Shown here: positions 32,971 through 41,372 of the stretch, in pieces
How the letters are laid out: each line of letters starts with the position of its first letter
Numbering within the stretch: position 1 is the first letter of the stretch
From: Nucisporomicrobium flavum
GTDB lineage: Bacteria > Actinomycetota > Actinomycetes > Mycobacteriales > Micromonosporaceae
Reading direction: 5' to 3'
Length of the DNA: 64,000 bases
Assembly (NCBI RefSeq): GCF_016464385.1
Contig: NZ_JADMLH010000004.1
Span: forward strand, 1-64,000
The notes under the pieces: generated by a model
Databases searched by the model: none
What the model was told of the DNA's origin: nothing
Seen by the model: the letters and a program-made list of their open reading frames with translations, nothing else
Made by a program: the position numbers and the translations under genes

Positions 32971-33079
32971 AGGCCGGTGGCCGAGGGTGCCGCGCCGGTA
33001 AGGGCGCGCAGCGGGCGCCGTGCCGGCTGGAGATGCGCAGCGGGCGCCGTGCCGGCTACGACCGCGGTCGCGGGTGAGG

Positions 33080-33616
33080 TCAGCGCTGGGCCGGTGGTCG
33101 GCGGATGGACCGTACGTTCGCTTCGACCGGCTGGCTCTCCGTGGCCACGCGCATGCCGTTCAGGTAGCCGTCCGTCTCCCGCTGCTCGCCGTACTCCGCG
33201 AGCCGCTCGCTGATGGCCTGCCATTCCCGTTCGCGGTCCGCGGCGAGCGCCGTGCGTACCTCGGCGAGCAGGTCCTTCATCTGGTCCTCGTCCACGGTTC
33301 CGCCCTGCTCGGGGGAGAGGCGGCTGAGGATCTGGTCGCGGGAGAAGGCGACGAGGACGGCGAGCCAAGCCAGGACGAACATGCCGGTCACCACGACCAG
33401 GACCGCCACGCCCTGGAAGTTCGGGGGCGGGCCCGGTGGCACGCCGGGGATGCCGGGGGGTGGGCCGGGGCGTTCCGGGAAGCCGACGATGAGCGTGACG
33501 ACCAGGGCGCCCGTCGCGGCGATGGCGACGATGAGGCAGGAGATGAGGAGTTTGCTCATCTGAAGGTGCAGCCCACTCGCGGCGGATCCGTGGTCGGCTT
33601 TGGCCCGCGCTGTCAT
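33080..33616 (-). CDS. Two-helix membrane protein, unknown
   Basis: A 178-residue protein with hydrophobic helices near residues 22-44 and 69-91, separated by a Pro/Gly-rich extracellular loop (GPPPGIPGVPPGPPP). A charged cytoplasmic helical tail follows (MKDLLAEVRTALAADRERE). No family known to me. ATG at 33616 follows TAATCT by 7 nt, a leaderless layout. ATG at 33559 is an alternative. The gap 32971-33079 shows a short GCAGCGGGCGCCGTGCCGG direct repeat and no gene. Confidence 0.7.
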   Translation of the reverse strand: MTARAKADHGSAASGLHLQMSKLLISCLIVAIAATGALVVTLIVGFPERPGPPPGIPGVPPGPPPNFQGVAVLVVVTGMFVLAWLAVLVAFSRDQILSRLSPEQGGTVDEDQMKDLLAEVRTALAADREREWQAISERLAEYGEQRETDGYLNGMRVATESQPVEANVRSIRRPPAQR

Positions 33617-33629
33617 GATGCCGAGATTA
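33617..33629 (-). promoter_or_regulatory. Leaderless promoter
   Basis: On the minus strand TAATCT, 7 nt, then the ATG at 33616. Confidence 0.55.
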
Positions 33630-33659
33630 CGGATGTCGGGCGCGTCACGCGAATGGCAG

Positions 33660-34043
33660 TTACGCGGTGCGTCGCCGGCGGAGCGCCTTCCGGTATGGAT
33701 CGATCATCCGATCGAGGACGGTCTCGAGCGCCCGGCGGTCCTCCGCCGGGATCGGGGAGTCGTCGGCGAGCATGCGGGCCAGCTCGTGGACCAGCGGGTG
33801 GGTCGCCGGCGGCTGGGGCTGTGGACCACCCACCCGATCCGGGTACGCCGCGAGCACCAGCTCGTTGATGCTCCGGCCGAGCACGGGCGCGATCCGCTCG
33901 ATGGACCGGATGGTGGGCCGCTGCTCCCCGCTGAGCCAGCGCAGCACCACGGACGGATCCATGCCGACGGCGCGGGCGAAGTGGGTGGGCGTCGGGAAGC
34001 GGGCGGCCTGGATCGCTTCCTTGAGGTAGCCGCCGAAGCTCAT
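33660..34043 (-). CDS. XRE-family helix-turn-helix regulator
   Basis: A 127-residue protein. The N-terminal 65 residues form a Cro/C1-type DNA-binding domain (HFARAVGMDPSVVLRWLSGE, then RSIERIAPVLGRSINELVLA). The C-terminal half is helical and contains LVHELARMLAD. TATGCT lies 6 nt before the ATG, so the mRNA is probably leaderless. The target is unknown. Confidence 0.85.
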   Translation of the reverse strand: MSFGGYLKEAIQAARFPTPTHFARAVGMDPSVVLRWLSGEQRPTIRSIERIAPVLGRSINELVLAAYPDRVGGPQPQPPATHPLVHELARMLADDSPIPAEDRRALETVLDRMIDPYRKALRRRRTA

Positions 34044-34055
34044 CGGCACAGCATA
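34044..34055 (-). promoter_or_regulatory. Leaderless promoter of the XRE gene
   Basis: On the minus strand TATGCT, 6 nt, then ATG at 34043. Confidence 0.55.
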
Positions 34056-34179
34056 AGCGGCTTGCGACACCGCGCGGCGATTGGTTGAAGGGCACTGTGC
34101 TGATAGCGTCATTGGTTGGAAAGCCAATGGCCCGGGCCGCCACCCGTCGCTGCACGCCCGAGAGAGAGGTCGTGTCTTC

Positions 34180-34557
34180 GTGGTGCAGGTAACGATCATC
34201 ATGCTCGCCCTGGTGGGCCTGGCGGTGCTGACCGCCCTCGGCGTGCTGCCGACGCGCACCCGACGGTCGCCGCACGACACGCCACCTGCGGCGACGCGGC
34301 CCGACGGGCCGGATGGCGTTCTGGCCCCGACGCGACCGGCGCCTCGTCCGCACCTGCCTGCGGTGGCGGCCGCGGCAGGTGCGGGTCCCATCCCGGTTGT
34401 CACCCGGTCACCGGCACGACCGGAGTCACCCGAACGGGTGAACGCGGTCGAGGAGCCGAGGAGCCGGGTGAGCCCGGCCGCCCGCCGAGCCGCCGCGAAC
34501 AGCGGGGCCAAGAGGTTCGACGCGGCCCGCGGAATGAGCGCCGCCCGCCTGCGGTGA
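34180..34557 (+). CDS. Single-pass membrane protein with long Pro/Ala-rich tail
   Basis: A 125-residue protein. One N-terminal helix (VVQVTIIMLALVGLAVLTAL) is followed by a basic, Pro/Ala/Arg-rich tail. GAGAGAGGT stands about 10 nt before the GTG. GTG at 34183 is also possible. No family recognised. Confidence 0.6.
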   Translation: MVQVTIIMLALVGLAVLTALGVLPTRTRRSPHDTPPAATRPDGPDGVLAPTRPAPRPHLPAVAAAAGAGPIPVVTRSPARPESPERVNAVEEPRSRVSPAARRAAANSGAKRFDAARGMSAARLR

Positions 34558-34660
34558 GCGGCCGCGCCGGCCGAGGGGTGCGCGGCCGCGTCGGCCAAGG
34601 GGTGCGCGGCCGCGCCGGCCAAGGGATGAGCGGCCGCGCCGGCCGAAGGTTAAGCGGGCG
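34557..34660. repeat. 24-bp GC-rich tandem repeat
   Basis: Four copies close to GCGGCCGCGCCGGCCAAGGG with a GTGC tail. No gene is supported in 34558-34747. Confidence 0.75.
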
Positions 34661-34747
34661 GCCGGCCCAGCGACAGGCGATCGGCTGGCAAGGTGCGGAA
34701 GGGCGACCGCGCAGGAGGAGAGACAGCGGCACTCGGAGCGGGAAAGA

Positions 34748-34784
34748 CGGAAGGCCGGTTCTCGAGTCGAGAACCGGCCTTCCG
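34748..34784 (-). terminator. Terminator after tRNA-fMet copy 2
   Basis: Eighteen-base arms (34748-34765 and 34767-34784) are exact complements around a single central base. The hairpin lies just beyond the 3' end of the minus-strand tRNA, and the minus strand continues with TCTTT. Confidence 0.75.
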
Positions 34785-34791
34785 CACTTTG

Positions 34792-34865
34792 TAGCGGGGA
34801 CAGGATTTGAACCTGCGACCTCTGGGTTATGAGCCCAGCGAGCTACCGAGCTGCTCCACCCCGCG
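34792..34865 (-). tRNA. tRNA-fMet (initiator), copy 2
   Basis: Identical over all 74 nt to the copy at 30936-31009, in the opposite orientation. Identity continues about 4 bp on the 5' side (CCGA) and then stops. Its upstream -10-like TAACGT is less good than that of copy 1. Confidence 0.95.
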
Positions 34866-34982
34866 TCGGCTCGGCAACGTTAGCACGGCCGCCCGGAGAG
34901 CCCGCCCGGCAGGGTGAGGCAGAAGCAGCGCGGCGCCCGCAGAACCCTGCCGGGGAAGCAGGGGCAGGCGGGGAAAGGACAA

Positions 34983-35017
34983 CGCGGCTCCCGGCCGGGG
35001 GCGGGCCGGGAGCCGCG
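34983..35017 (-). terminator. Terminator after the lamin-tail protein gene
   Basis: CGCGGCTCCCGGCC pairs perfectly with GGCCGGGAGCCGCG (14 bp, 7-nt loop), just downstream of the minus-strand stop at 35032. Confidence 0.75.
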
Positions 35018-35031
35018 TCGGGCTTGTCGGG

Positions 35032-36120
35032 TCAGCAGTACGTGATGCCGCTGCCGCTGCCCCACTTGCAGGAGTCGATCGACTTGCCGGAGGCCGTACG
35101 CAGGTACGCCGTGTCGCCGCCGTTGTTCCAGATGTAGCCGGTGCGGTTCCAGTAGCGGTGCTTCGTGTCGGGCTTGCCGTTCGTGCCCTTGCCGGTGTGG
35201 ACGTACATGTACTTGCCGGCGCCCAGGCGGTAGTCGCTGCCGAAGGTGTACGTGTGACCCGCCGCGTCGCGTACCGTCCAGCCCTTGAGGTTGATGGTCG
35301 CCGAGGTCTTGTTGGTCAGGCGTACCCATTCGTTGTTGAGGCTGGTGTTGCTGCCGGTGTCCGTACCCGGGGAGTTGTACTGGATCTTCGAGAACTGGAC
35401 GGCGCCCGCCTTGACGGTCGGGGTGGACGGGGTGGTCGGCGCGGGGGTCGACGGGGTTTCGCCGCCGCCGCTGCCCGTGCCGCTGCCCACGTTGATCGCG
35501 ACGCTCTCGGTCTGGCCCTTGAGCAGGTTGTTCTCGGTGTCGGCGTCGATCACGGCGCGGTAGTACTTGGTGCCGCTGCCCTGACCGGTGAGTGTGGCGC
35601 CGTAGATGGCGGCCGGGTCGGAGGTGTAGCCGCTCGCCACGTCGGTCCACACGCCGTTCGCGCCGCGCTGGATGTGCACGCGCAGGTGCGGCTGCGCGGG
35701 GTCGGCCGAGACGTTGACGTTGACGGTGCCGTTCTCGGCGGTCAGCGTCATCGACGGCACGATGCCCATCGCGACCGAGATGCGGCGGGACTCGACGCCG
35801 TTGACCTTCACGTAGAAGCGGAAGCCGGAGTCGAGGAGCCGGTTGATCGACCAGGTGCCGGAGCCACTCGCCTTGGTGGTGACGTAGCCGCCGGTCGCGT
35901 AGTCGGGCGACGGGTAGAAGTCGTTGAAGATGTACGCCGACTCGTACAGTTCGACGGTCGCGCCGGCGGTGGCCGTACCGGTGAGGGTGATCGTCCCGTA
36001 TCCCTGGCGGCTCGCCGGGGCCGAGATCGTCGGTGTGTCGGCGGCCGCCGCGGGGGCGGCGAGGCCGACGGCGGCGGCGAGGCCGAGGGCGACGAACAGG
36101 GCCGTCTTGCGTGCACGCAT
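35032..36120 (-). CDS. Secreted lamin-tail (LTD) domain protein
   Basis: A 362-residue exported protein. A Sec signal peptide ends around AAPAAAAD (residue ~28). Two beta-rich regions follow (~30-215), then a Thr/Pro linker, then a lamin-tail domain (~240-340) with FSKIQYNSPG, NNEWVRLTNKTSATINLKGW and YMYVHTGKG. LTD domains often tether nucleases or hydrolases to surfaces; no enzyme domain is seen here. AAGGAGA precedes the ATG. Confidence 0.85.
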   Translation of the reverse strand: MRARKTALFVALGLAAAVGLAAPAAAADTPTISAPASRQGYGTITLTGTATAGATVELYESAYIFNDFYPSPDYATGGYVTTKASGSGTWSINRLLDSGFRFYVKVNGVESRRISVAMGIVPSMTLTAENGTVNVNVSADPAQPHLRVHIQRGANGVWTDVASGYTSDPAAIYGATLTGQGSGTKYYRAVIDADTENNLLKGQTESVAINVGSGTGSGGGETPSTPAPTTPSTPTVKAGAVQFSKIQYNSPGTDTGSNTSLNNEWVRLTNKTSATINLKGWTVRDAAGHTYTFGSDYRLGAGKYMYVHTGKGTNGKPDTKHRYWNRTGYIWNNGGDTAYLRTASGKSIDSCKWGSGSGITYC

Positions 36121-36324
36121 CAGCAGGGTCTCCTTGAGCGTTCGGGGGCGGTCACCGAAGCCTAGATAGAATGACTGTGCGTAGTCACCCGTACGGACGG
36201 TCCTGGTTATTGGCTGGTAGGACGATCGGGGCGGCGACTCGCAGTTACTTTCGGTCACCGCAGGCGGTCGCGGCAGGTAAGGGGTGAATCGGATATCGTG
36301 GGGCGGGTCAGGGGAGAGAGTGGG

Positions 36325-37119
36325 ATGACGGAGCTGGTGCTGCGCGCCGACTGCAGCCGGTGTGTGGGGCTGTGCTGTGTCGCGCCCGCATTCGCCAAAT
36401 CGTCGGATTTCGCCATCGACAAACCGGCCGGGCGGCCCTGCCCCAACCTCGGCGACGACTTCCGCTGCGGCATCCACGACCGGCTGCCGGAGAAGGGCTT
36501 CCCCGGCTGCGTCGTCTTCGACTGCTTCGGCGCCGGCCAGCACCTCACCCAGGTGACGTTCGCCGGCCGGGACTGGCGTACGCCCGGCGTCGCCGGCCCG
36601 ATGTTCGCGGCCCTGCCGGTCATGCGCCAGCTGCACGAGCTGCTCTGGTACGTGACCCAGGCGCTGGACCTGCCCGCGGCCCGCCGGGTGCATCCACGGC
36701 TGCGGGCGGCGCTCGACGAGACCGTCCAGCTCACCAGGGGTACGCCCGAGGAGCTGATGGCGCTCGACGTGGATGCCCACCGGGCCAGGGTGAACCCGTT
36801 GCTGCAGAAGGCGAGCGAGCTCGTACGCGCCCAGGCGGGTGGCCGGCGTCCCGATCACCGGGGCGCCAACCTGATCGGCCGCCGGATGCGCGGCGCCGCG
36901 TTGCGGGGAGCCAGCCTGCGGGGCGCGCTGCTGATCGGGGCGGACCTGCGCGACGCCGACCTGCGCCTGGCCGACTTCACCGGCGCCGACCTGCGCGGCG
37001 CGGACCTGCGCGGAGCCGATCTGACCGGGGCGCTGTTCCTCACGGAGTCGCAGCTCACGGCCGCGGTGACCGACGGGACCACCCGGTTGCCTCAGCCGGC
37101 GGTGTCCTCGAGGCGGTAG
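36325..37119 (+). CDS. Pentapeptide-repeat protein with N-terminal Cys-rich domain
   Basis: A 264-residue protein. The first ~80 residues hold clustered cysteines (CSRCVGLCC, CPNL, CGIHDRL, GCVVFDC), resembling the YkgJ-type metal-chelating domain. The C-terminal ~75 residues are pentapeptide repeats of the A(D/N)LxX kind (GADLRDADLRLADFTGADL), which fold as a right-handed beta-helix. GGGGAGAG precedes the ATG. Its end overlaps the convergent LysM-like gene by 28 bp. Role unknown. Confidence 0.87.
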   Translation: MTELVLRADCSRCVGLCCVAPAFAKSSDFAIDKPAGRPCPNLGDDFRCGIHDRLPEKGFPGCVVFDCFGAGQHLTQVTFAGRDWRTPGVAGPMFAALPVMRQLHELLWYVTQALDLPAARRVHPRLRAALDETVQLTRGTPEELMALDVDAHRARVNPLLQKASELVRAQAGGRRPDHRGANLIGRRMRGAALRGASLRGALLIGADLRDADLRLADFTGADLRGADLRGADLTGALFLTESQLTAAVTDGTTRLPQPAVSSRR

Positions 37120-37724
37120 TAGCGGTCGGTGTCGGGCCACAGCGGTGCCGGCGTGCGCGGCGCGGCGGCCAGTCGCCGGCGACGCGCGAGCCACCACCAC
37201 GCCGCGCCCGCGCCGGTGAGCACGAGGACCGCCGCGGAGGCGATGAGTGCCCAGATCCACCAAGCCGGCCCGCTCGCGGCCGGGGTGAGGCCCTGAGCGG
37301 GCGCCGACTCCGGGACGGTGGCAGTGACGGTGGGCAGCGGCCCGGTCTGCACGCCCACGCCCTCGGCGTCCGCCGGGAGCTGCAGGATCCACCCGGGCAG
37401 GATCGACTCCGGCTTGGTGAGCCGCAGTCCGTCGGGCTGCAGCCGGCCCCGGTTGAGCGCGAAGATCTCCTCGTTGCGGTCGCCGGAGCCGAGGAAGCGC
37501 TGGGCGATCTCGAAGAGGAACTCCGGCTCGCCGTTGAACTGGTTGCGCACCACGTAGTACTTCACGGCCGCGGCGTCGGCTGAAGGAGCCGGGGTGGCTG
37601 CGAGAGCCGGGGCCGCAGCGCGCGCCGGGGTGGCGGCGAGCGCCGGGGTGGCGGCGAGCGCCGGTGGGGCCGCGACGGTGGTCAGGGCGGCGAGCAGGAG
37701 AGCGACGAGCACGCGGCGAAGCAT
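37092..37724 (-). CDS. LysM-like domain membrane protein
   Basis: A 210-residue exported protein. The signal peptide runs into in-frame repeats of ALAATPA. A LysM-like module lies around 55-115 (EIAQRFLGSGDRNEEIFALN and then ILPGWILQLP). After a linker there is one C-terminal transmembrane helix followed by RRRR. It is probably anchored with the LysM module facing the peptidoglycan. AAGGACGG precedes the ATG. Confidence 0.75.
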   Translation of the reverse strand: MLRRVLVALLLAALTTVAAPPALAATPALAATPARAAAPALAATPAPSADAAAVKYYVVRNQFNGEPEFLFEIAQRFLGSGDRNEEIFALNRGRLQPDGLRLTKPESILPGWILQLPADAEGVGVQTGPLPTVTATVPESAPAQGLTPAASGPAWWIWALIASAAVLVLTGAGAAWWWLARRRRLAAAPRTPAPLWPDTDRYYRLEDTAG

Positions 37725-37880
37725 CGACCGTCCTTGATGGGAGTGGCTGCTGAGGCGAGCGTACGGCCGCCCCGGCCGCCCCGGCCCGCTTTCTTCCCGG
37801 ACGCACCAGCGAAACGCGCCCGTGCGCACCAACCCCTAGGATGAATTTGTCGATCGGCCGAGAGCTGGAGTGTGCCAGTC

Positions 37881-39104
37881 ATGCAGGTGCCCGGGCTCGT
37901 CTGGACGCTCACGGTGGCCGGGATCATCGGCCTGGTCCTGTTCGACTTCTACTTCCATGTCCGGCGCGCGCACATCCCGTCGCTGCGCGAGGCCGCGATC
38001 TGGTCCTCGGTGTACGTCGGTCTCGCCGTCGTCTTCGGGCTCGGCGTGCTGGTGTTCGGCGGCCGCGACATGGGCGCCGAGTACTTCGCCGGCTGGGTGA
38101 CGGAGAAGGCGCTGTCGGTCGACAACCTCTTCGTCTTCCTCATCCTGCTGGGCAGCTTCAAGGTGCCGCGCGCCGACCAGCAGAAGGTGCTGCTGTTCGG
38201 CATCGTCGTGTCGCTGATCGCCCGGACCGGCTTCATCTTCCTCGGCGCGGCCCTGATCAACTCGTTCGCCTGGGTCTTCTACCTGTTCGGGCTCGTGCTG
38301 CTGATCACCGCCGGCAACCTGCTGCGGTCCGACCAGGGCGACGAGCGCTCCGCGGACAACATCATCATCCGGGTGGCGCGCCGGTTCCTGCGGACGTCCG
38401 ACGAGTACGACGGCGACAAGCTTTTCACCGTACGCGACGGGCACCGCGTCATGACCCCGATGCTGCTGGTCATGGTGGCCCTGGGCGGCACCGACATCCT
38501 GTTCGCGCTCGACTCGATCCCGGCGATCTTCGGCCTTACCCAGAGCGTCTACCTGGTCTTCACCGCGACCGCGTTCTCACTGCTCGGCCTGCGCCAGCTC
38601 TACTTCCTGCTGGACGGGTTGCTGGACCGGCTCATCTACCTGTCGTACGGGCTGGCGGCGATCCTCGCGTTCATCGGCGTGAAGCTCGTCCTGCACGCGC
38701 TGCACGAGAACAACGTGCCGTTCATCAACAGCGGGGATTCCGTCGAGGTGGTGGAGATCAGCACGGTGGCGTCGCTGGGCGTCATCATCGGCGTCCTGAC
38801 CATCACCGTCATCGTGTCGCTGCTGAGCCCCAAGGGCCGGGCGCAGACGTACGTGGCCGCGGCGCGCCGGCACGCCCTGGAGTACCTGGACATCGAGACG
38901 GACCCGGCGTACTGCGACGAGATCTTCCACAAGCTCGTCGTGGAGGAGGAGCGGATCAAGGGGCTGCCGCCCAAGTACCGGGCCCGGATCCGTCAGGAGC
39001 AGGAGCTGATGGAGCTGCTCCAGCGCACGCACCGGCTGCACGAGCAGCGGCTCGCGGCCGGCGTCTGCTTCGTCCCGGCCCCCGAGCCGGCGGTCCAGGC
39101 GTAG
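37881..39104 (+). CDS. TerC family integral membrane protein
   Basis: A 407-residue TerC/Alx-type protein, probably a metal-ion (Mn2+) exporter. Eight or nine hydrophobic helices are visible. Conserved acidic motifs lie inside helices: EKALSVDNLFVFL and GGTDILFALDSIPAIFG. The C-terminal ~60 residues are charged and cytoplasmic. ATG at 37881 is spaced 10 nt from GGAG; GTG at 37872 is closer. A TAGGAT -10 box is at 37837. Confidence 0.92.
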   Translation: MQVPGLVWTLTVAGIIGLVLFDFYFHVRRAHIPSLREAAIWSSVYVGLAVVFGLGVLVFGGRDMGAEYFAGWVTEKALSVDNLFVFLILLGSFKVPRADQQKVLLFGIVVSLIARTGFIFLGAALINSFAWVFYLFGLVLLITAGNLLRSDQGDERSADNIIIRVARRFLRTSDEYDGDKLFTVRDGHRVMTPMLLVMVALGGTDILFALDSIPAIFGLTQSVYLVFTATAFSLLGLRQLYFLLDGLLDRLIYLSYGLAAILAFIGVKLVLHALHENNVPFINSGDSVEVVEISTVASLGVIIGVLTITVIVSLLSPKGRAQTYVAAARRHALEYLDIETDPAYCDEIFHKLVVEEERIKGLPPKYRARIRQEQELMELLQRTHRLHEQRLAAGVCFVPAPEPAVQA

Positions 39105-39119
39105 CTCGGCCCGGCACGG

Positions 39120-39233
39120 CCGAGCCGCCGCAGCCGATCCCAGCCGGCCGTCGCCCGCAGCCGGCCGTCGCCCGCCGGCCGCCGCGCGCAGCCGGCCGCC
39201 GCGCGCAGCCGGCCGCCGCGCGCAGCTGGACGG
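39120..39233. repeat. 17-bp GC-rich repeats
   Basis: GGCCGCCGCGCGCAGCC is repeated three times, preceded by related CAGCCGGCCGTCGCCCG copies. The repeat fills the gap between convergent genes. Confidence 0.75.
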
Positions 39234-39234
39234 G

Positions 39235-40347
39235 TCAGCGGCGGTGGCCGTGGGGGGTCGTGCCGGGCTCGCGCTCGGGGCGGCGGACCGTCGCCTTGCC
39301 CTTGGCGGAGTTGGCCGCGAAGCGGGCCGATGCGCGACGGACGCGTTCCGCGCGGGCCGACAGGTCGCGGGTGGGCTGGTCGGAGCGGTCCACCACCTCG
39401 GCGCCGGACACCAGGTTGGCCACGCGGGCGGCCAGCTCGGCGGCGCGGGTCGCCAGATCGGGGTGGGCCTGGTGGACGGCCTCCTCCGCCGCGGCGGCCT
39501 GCAGGGCGCGGGCCTCGTCCGCGGCCAGGCCAGGGCGGTGACCCGGCAGGCGCGCCGGTCCGGCCGTCCCGACCGCGTGCCGGGCGGGCGCGGGCGCCGG
39601 CTCGGGAAGGTGGTCGAGCGGCGGGACCTCGGCCGGGGCGAGGCCGTCGGACAGCTGCGGGTCCAGGTAGAGGGCCGCTTCCGGGGCGGGCTCGGCGGGC
39701 GTCGCCGCGTGCGGCACCGGCAGCGCGCCGAGCAGCGAGATCGTCTGGCCGTCGCCGCCGTGGAGGCTGGTGAACTCCGGCCCGATCAGCAGGCGCGACA
39801 GCATCCGTGCCTGCGGCGTGGTCAGGCCGAGCTTCTCCGCGTTGTCGACCCGGAAGCGGGCGATCCCGTGCCGGATGACGTTCGCCAGGCGGTCGGCCTC
39901 GCGCACCTCGGTCACGTCGCCGCCGGCGAACACCAGGGCCGGGAAGGAGCCGTCCGCGCCGCCGCACACGAGCTGGACCTGGGTGGCCACGGCGGGGCGG
40001 CCGGGGGTGCGGGAGCCGGGCTGCACGCGCAGATGCTGCGGGTAGAGCCAGCGCAGCTCGCCCGAGGTGATCTCGAGGTCGTCGGGGGAGTCGGAGGTGG
40101 TGTGGGCGTACAGGATGCGGTGGTCGGTGACGAGGACCTCGGTCGACTCCGGCAGCGTCCAGCGCGGGAGCGAGGCGGCGCGGTCGAAGGCGTATTCCGC
40201 CACGGCGCAGCGGCCGCGCCACAGCTCGCGCTCGCCACCGTGCAGCGGCCCGAAGATGTCAGGGGCCGGCGGAGAGGTTGCGGGCCGGGCGGCGGACGAG
40301 GGCTGAATATATGCGGGCTGGTGGGCCGGGAAGGTCGGGTCCAGCAT
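39235..40347 (-). CDS. Conserved hypothetical protein
   Basis: A 370-residue soluble protein. Residues ~30-190 are beta-rich and contain VLVTDHRILYAH, a phrase seen in PH-like or GRAM-like domains that bind membranes. The rest is Ala/Pro-rich with a basic C-terminus. No enzyme motif. The ATG at 40347 is weakly supported. The gap 40348-40475 has no gene. Confidence 0.65.
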   Translation of the reverse strand: MLDPTFPAHQPAYIQPSSAARPATSPPAPDIFGPLHGGERELWRGRCAVAEYAFDRAASLPRWTLPESTEVLVTDHRILYAHTTSDSPDDLEITSGELRWLYPQHLRVQPGSRTPGRPAVATQVQLVCGGADGSFPALVFAGGDVTEVREADRLANVIRHGIARFRVDNAEKLGLTTPQARMLSRLLIGPEFTSLHGGDGQTISLLGALPVPHAATPAEPAPEAALYLDPQLSDGLAPAEVPPLDHLPEPAPAPARHAVGTAGPARLPGHRPGLAADEARALQAAAAEEAVHQAHPDLATRAAELAARVANLVSGAEVVDRSDQPTRDLSARAERVRRASARFAANSAKGKATVRRPEREPGTTPHGHRR

Positions 40348-40475
40348 GCCCTCGATTAGATCGGGGAGCGCCCGGCCCTACAAGTCGTGGAACTGTCGGA
40401 TTGCCGCATGGAGCAACGACGGTCCGCACGTGCTGAATCGATTGAACCTTCGGCGGACGTGAGCCGTACTCGGAT

Positions 40476-41327
40476 CTAGGGTCGCGCGCTGAACAGGCCC
40501 TCGGGCGGCGCCGGGGACGCCACCGCGTCGGCGTCCGTGGCCGGCCGGCGGCCGCCGGTGAATCGATCCAGGTCGGTCTCCACCCGGCCGGGGAACCAGT
40601 CGCCCGCCGCCCGCCGGCTCAGCTCCGCGACCGGGGGCGGGGTCCGCCCGGCGAGCACGACGAGGTTGCCGAAGCGGCGCCCGCGCAGCACCGCGGCGTC
40701 CGCGACGAGGCAGGCCTGCGGCAGCGCGGACCGGATCGTGGCGACCTGGGTACGCGCGTACGCCAGCGGCGGCCCGTCGGCGACGTTGGCGATCAGCCAC
40801 CCGGTGGGCGCCAGCACCCGCGCCACCTCCCGGGCGAACTCGGCCGACGCGAGGTGGGCCGGGGTGCGCGCGCCCGCGAACACGTCGACGATGACGACGT
40901 CGTACCCGGCGTCGCGCATGCCCGTCACCGCCTCGCGCGCGTCGCCGACGCGTACCCGGATCTTCGCTCGGGGGTCCCAGGGCAGCGCGCCGCGCACCAG
41001 CTCGACCAGCGGGCCGTCGATCTCCACCACCCGCTGCGGCGACCCGGGCCGGGTCGCCGCGATGTAGCGGGGCAGCGTCAGCGCACCGCCGCCCAGATGG
41101 AGGACGCGCAGCGGCGCGCCCGGCGCCGCCAGCAGGTCGATCGCCGCGGCCATCCGGCGGATGTACTCGAACTCGAGGTGCGTGGGGTCGCCGAGGTCGA
41201 CGTGCGACTGCGGGGCGCCGTCGAGCAGCAGCGTCCATCCGTCCGGTCGATCCGGGTCGGGCGCGAGCTCGGCGACCCCCGAGCCGACCGTCTCGACCCG
41301 CCGTTCACCCCGCCTGCGCTGCGCCAC
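40476..41327 (-). CDS. Spermidine synthase-like methyltransferase-fold protein
   Basis: A 283-residue Rossmann-fold protein. LRVLHLGGGALTLPRYI is the binding loop, VVEIDGPLVELVR carries the acidic residue, and YDVVIVDVF replaces the catalytic GGEDG/D region of true spermidine synthases. It therefore looks like the actinobacterial SpeE-like or fused-MFS group, and substrate is uncertain. GTG at 41327 follows TACTGT by 6 nt (leaderless). Confidence 0.82.
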   Translation of the reverse strand: MAQRRRGERRVETVGSGVAELAPDPDRPDGWTLLLDGAPQSHVDLGDPTHLEFEYIRRMAAAIDLLAAPGAPLRVLHLGGGALTLPRYIAATRPGSPQRVVEIDGPLVELVRGALPWDPRAKIRVRVGDAREAVTGMRDAGYDVVIVDVFAGARTPAHLASAEFAREVARVLAPTGWLIANVADGPPLAYARTQVATIRSALPQACLVADAAVLRGRRFGNLVVLAGRTPPPVAELSRRAAGDWFPGRVETDLDRFTGGRRPATDADAVASPAPPEGLFSARP

Positions 41328-41339
41328 GGCTGCACAGTA
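41328..41339 (-). promoter_or_regulatory. Leaderless promoter of the SpeE-like gene
   Basis: On the minus strand TACTGT, 6 nt, then GTG at 41327. Confidence 0.55.
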
Positions 41340-41372
41340 TGCCGGTTGCGGTTGGGGAGCACGGCGGCCGGA

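Noticed and set aside
30936-34865. Integrative element between the two tRNA genes
   Set aside because: No integrase, transposase or att-like direct repeat is present; only the inverted tRNA copies are seen.
35032-37806. 924-codon minus-strand open frame
   Set aside because: Only the part from 36120 has a signal peptide, ribosome site and recognised domains; the upstream part is the shadow of the pentapeptide-protein gene.
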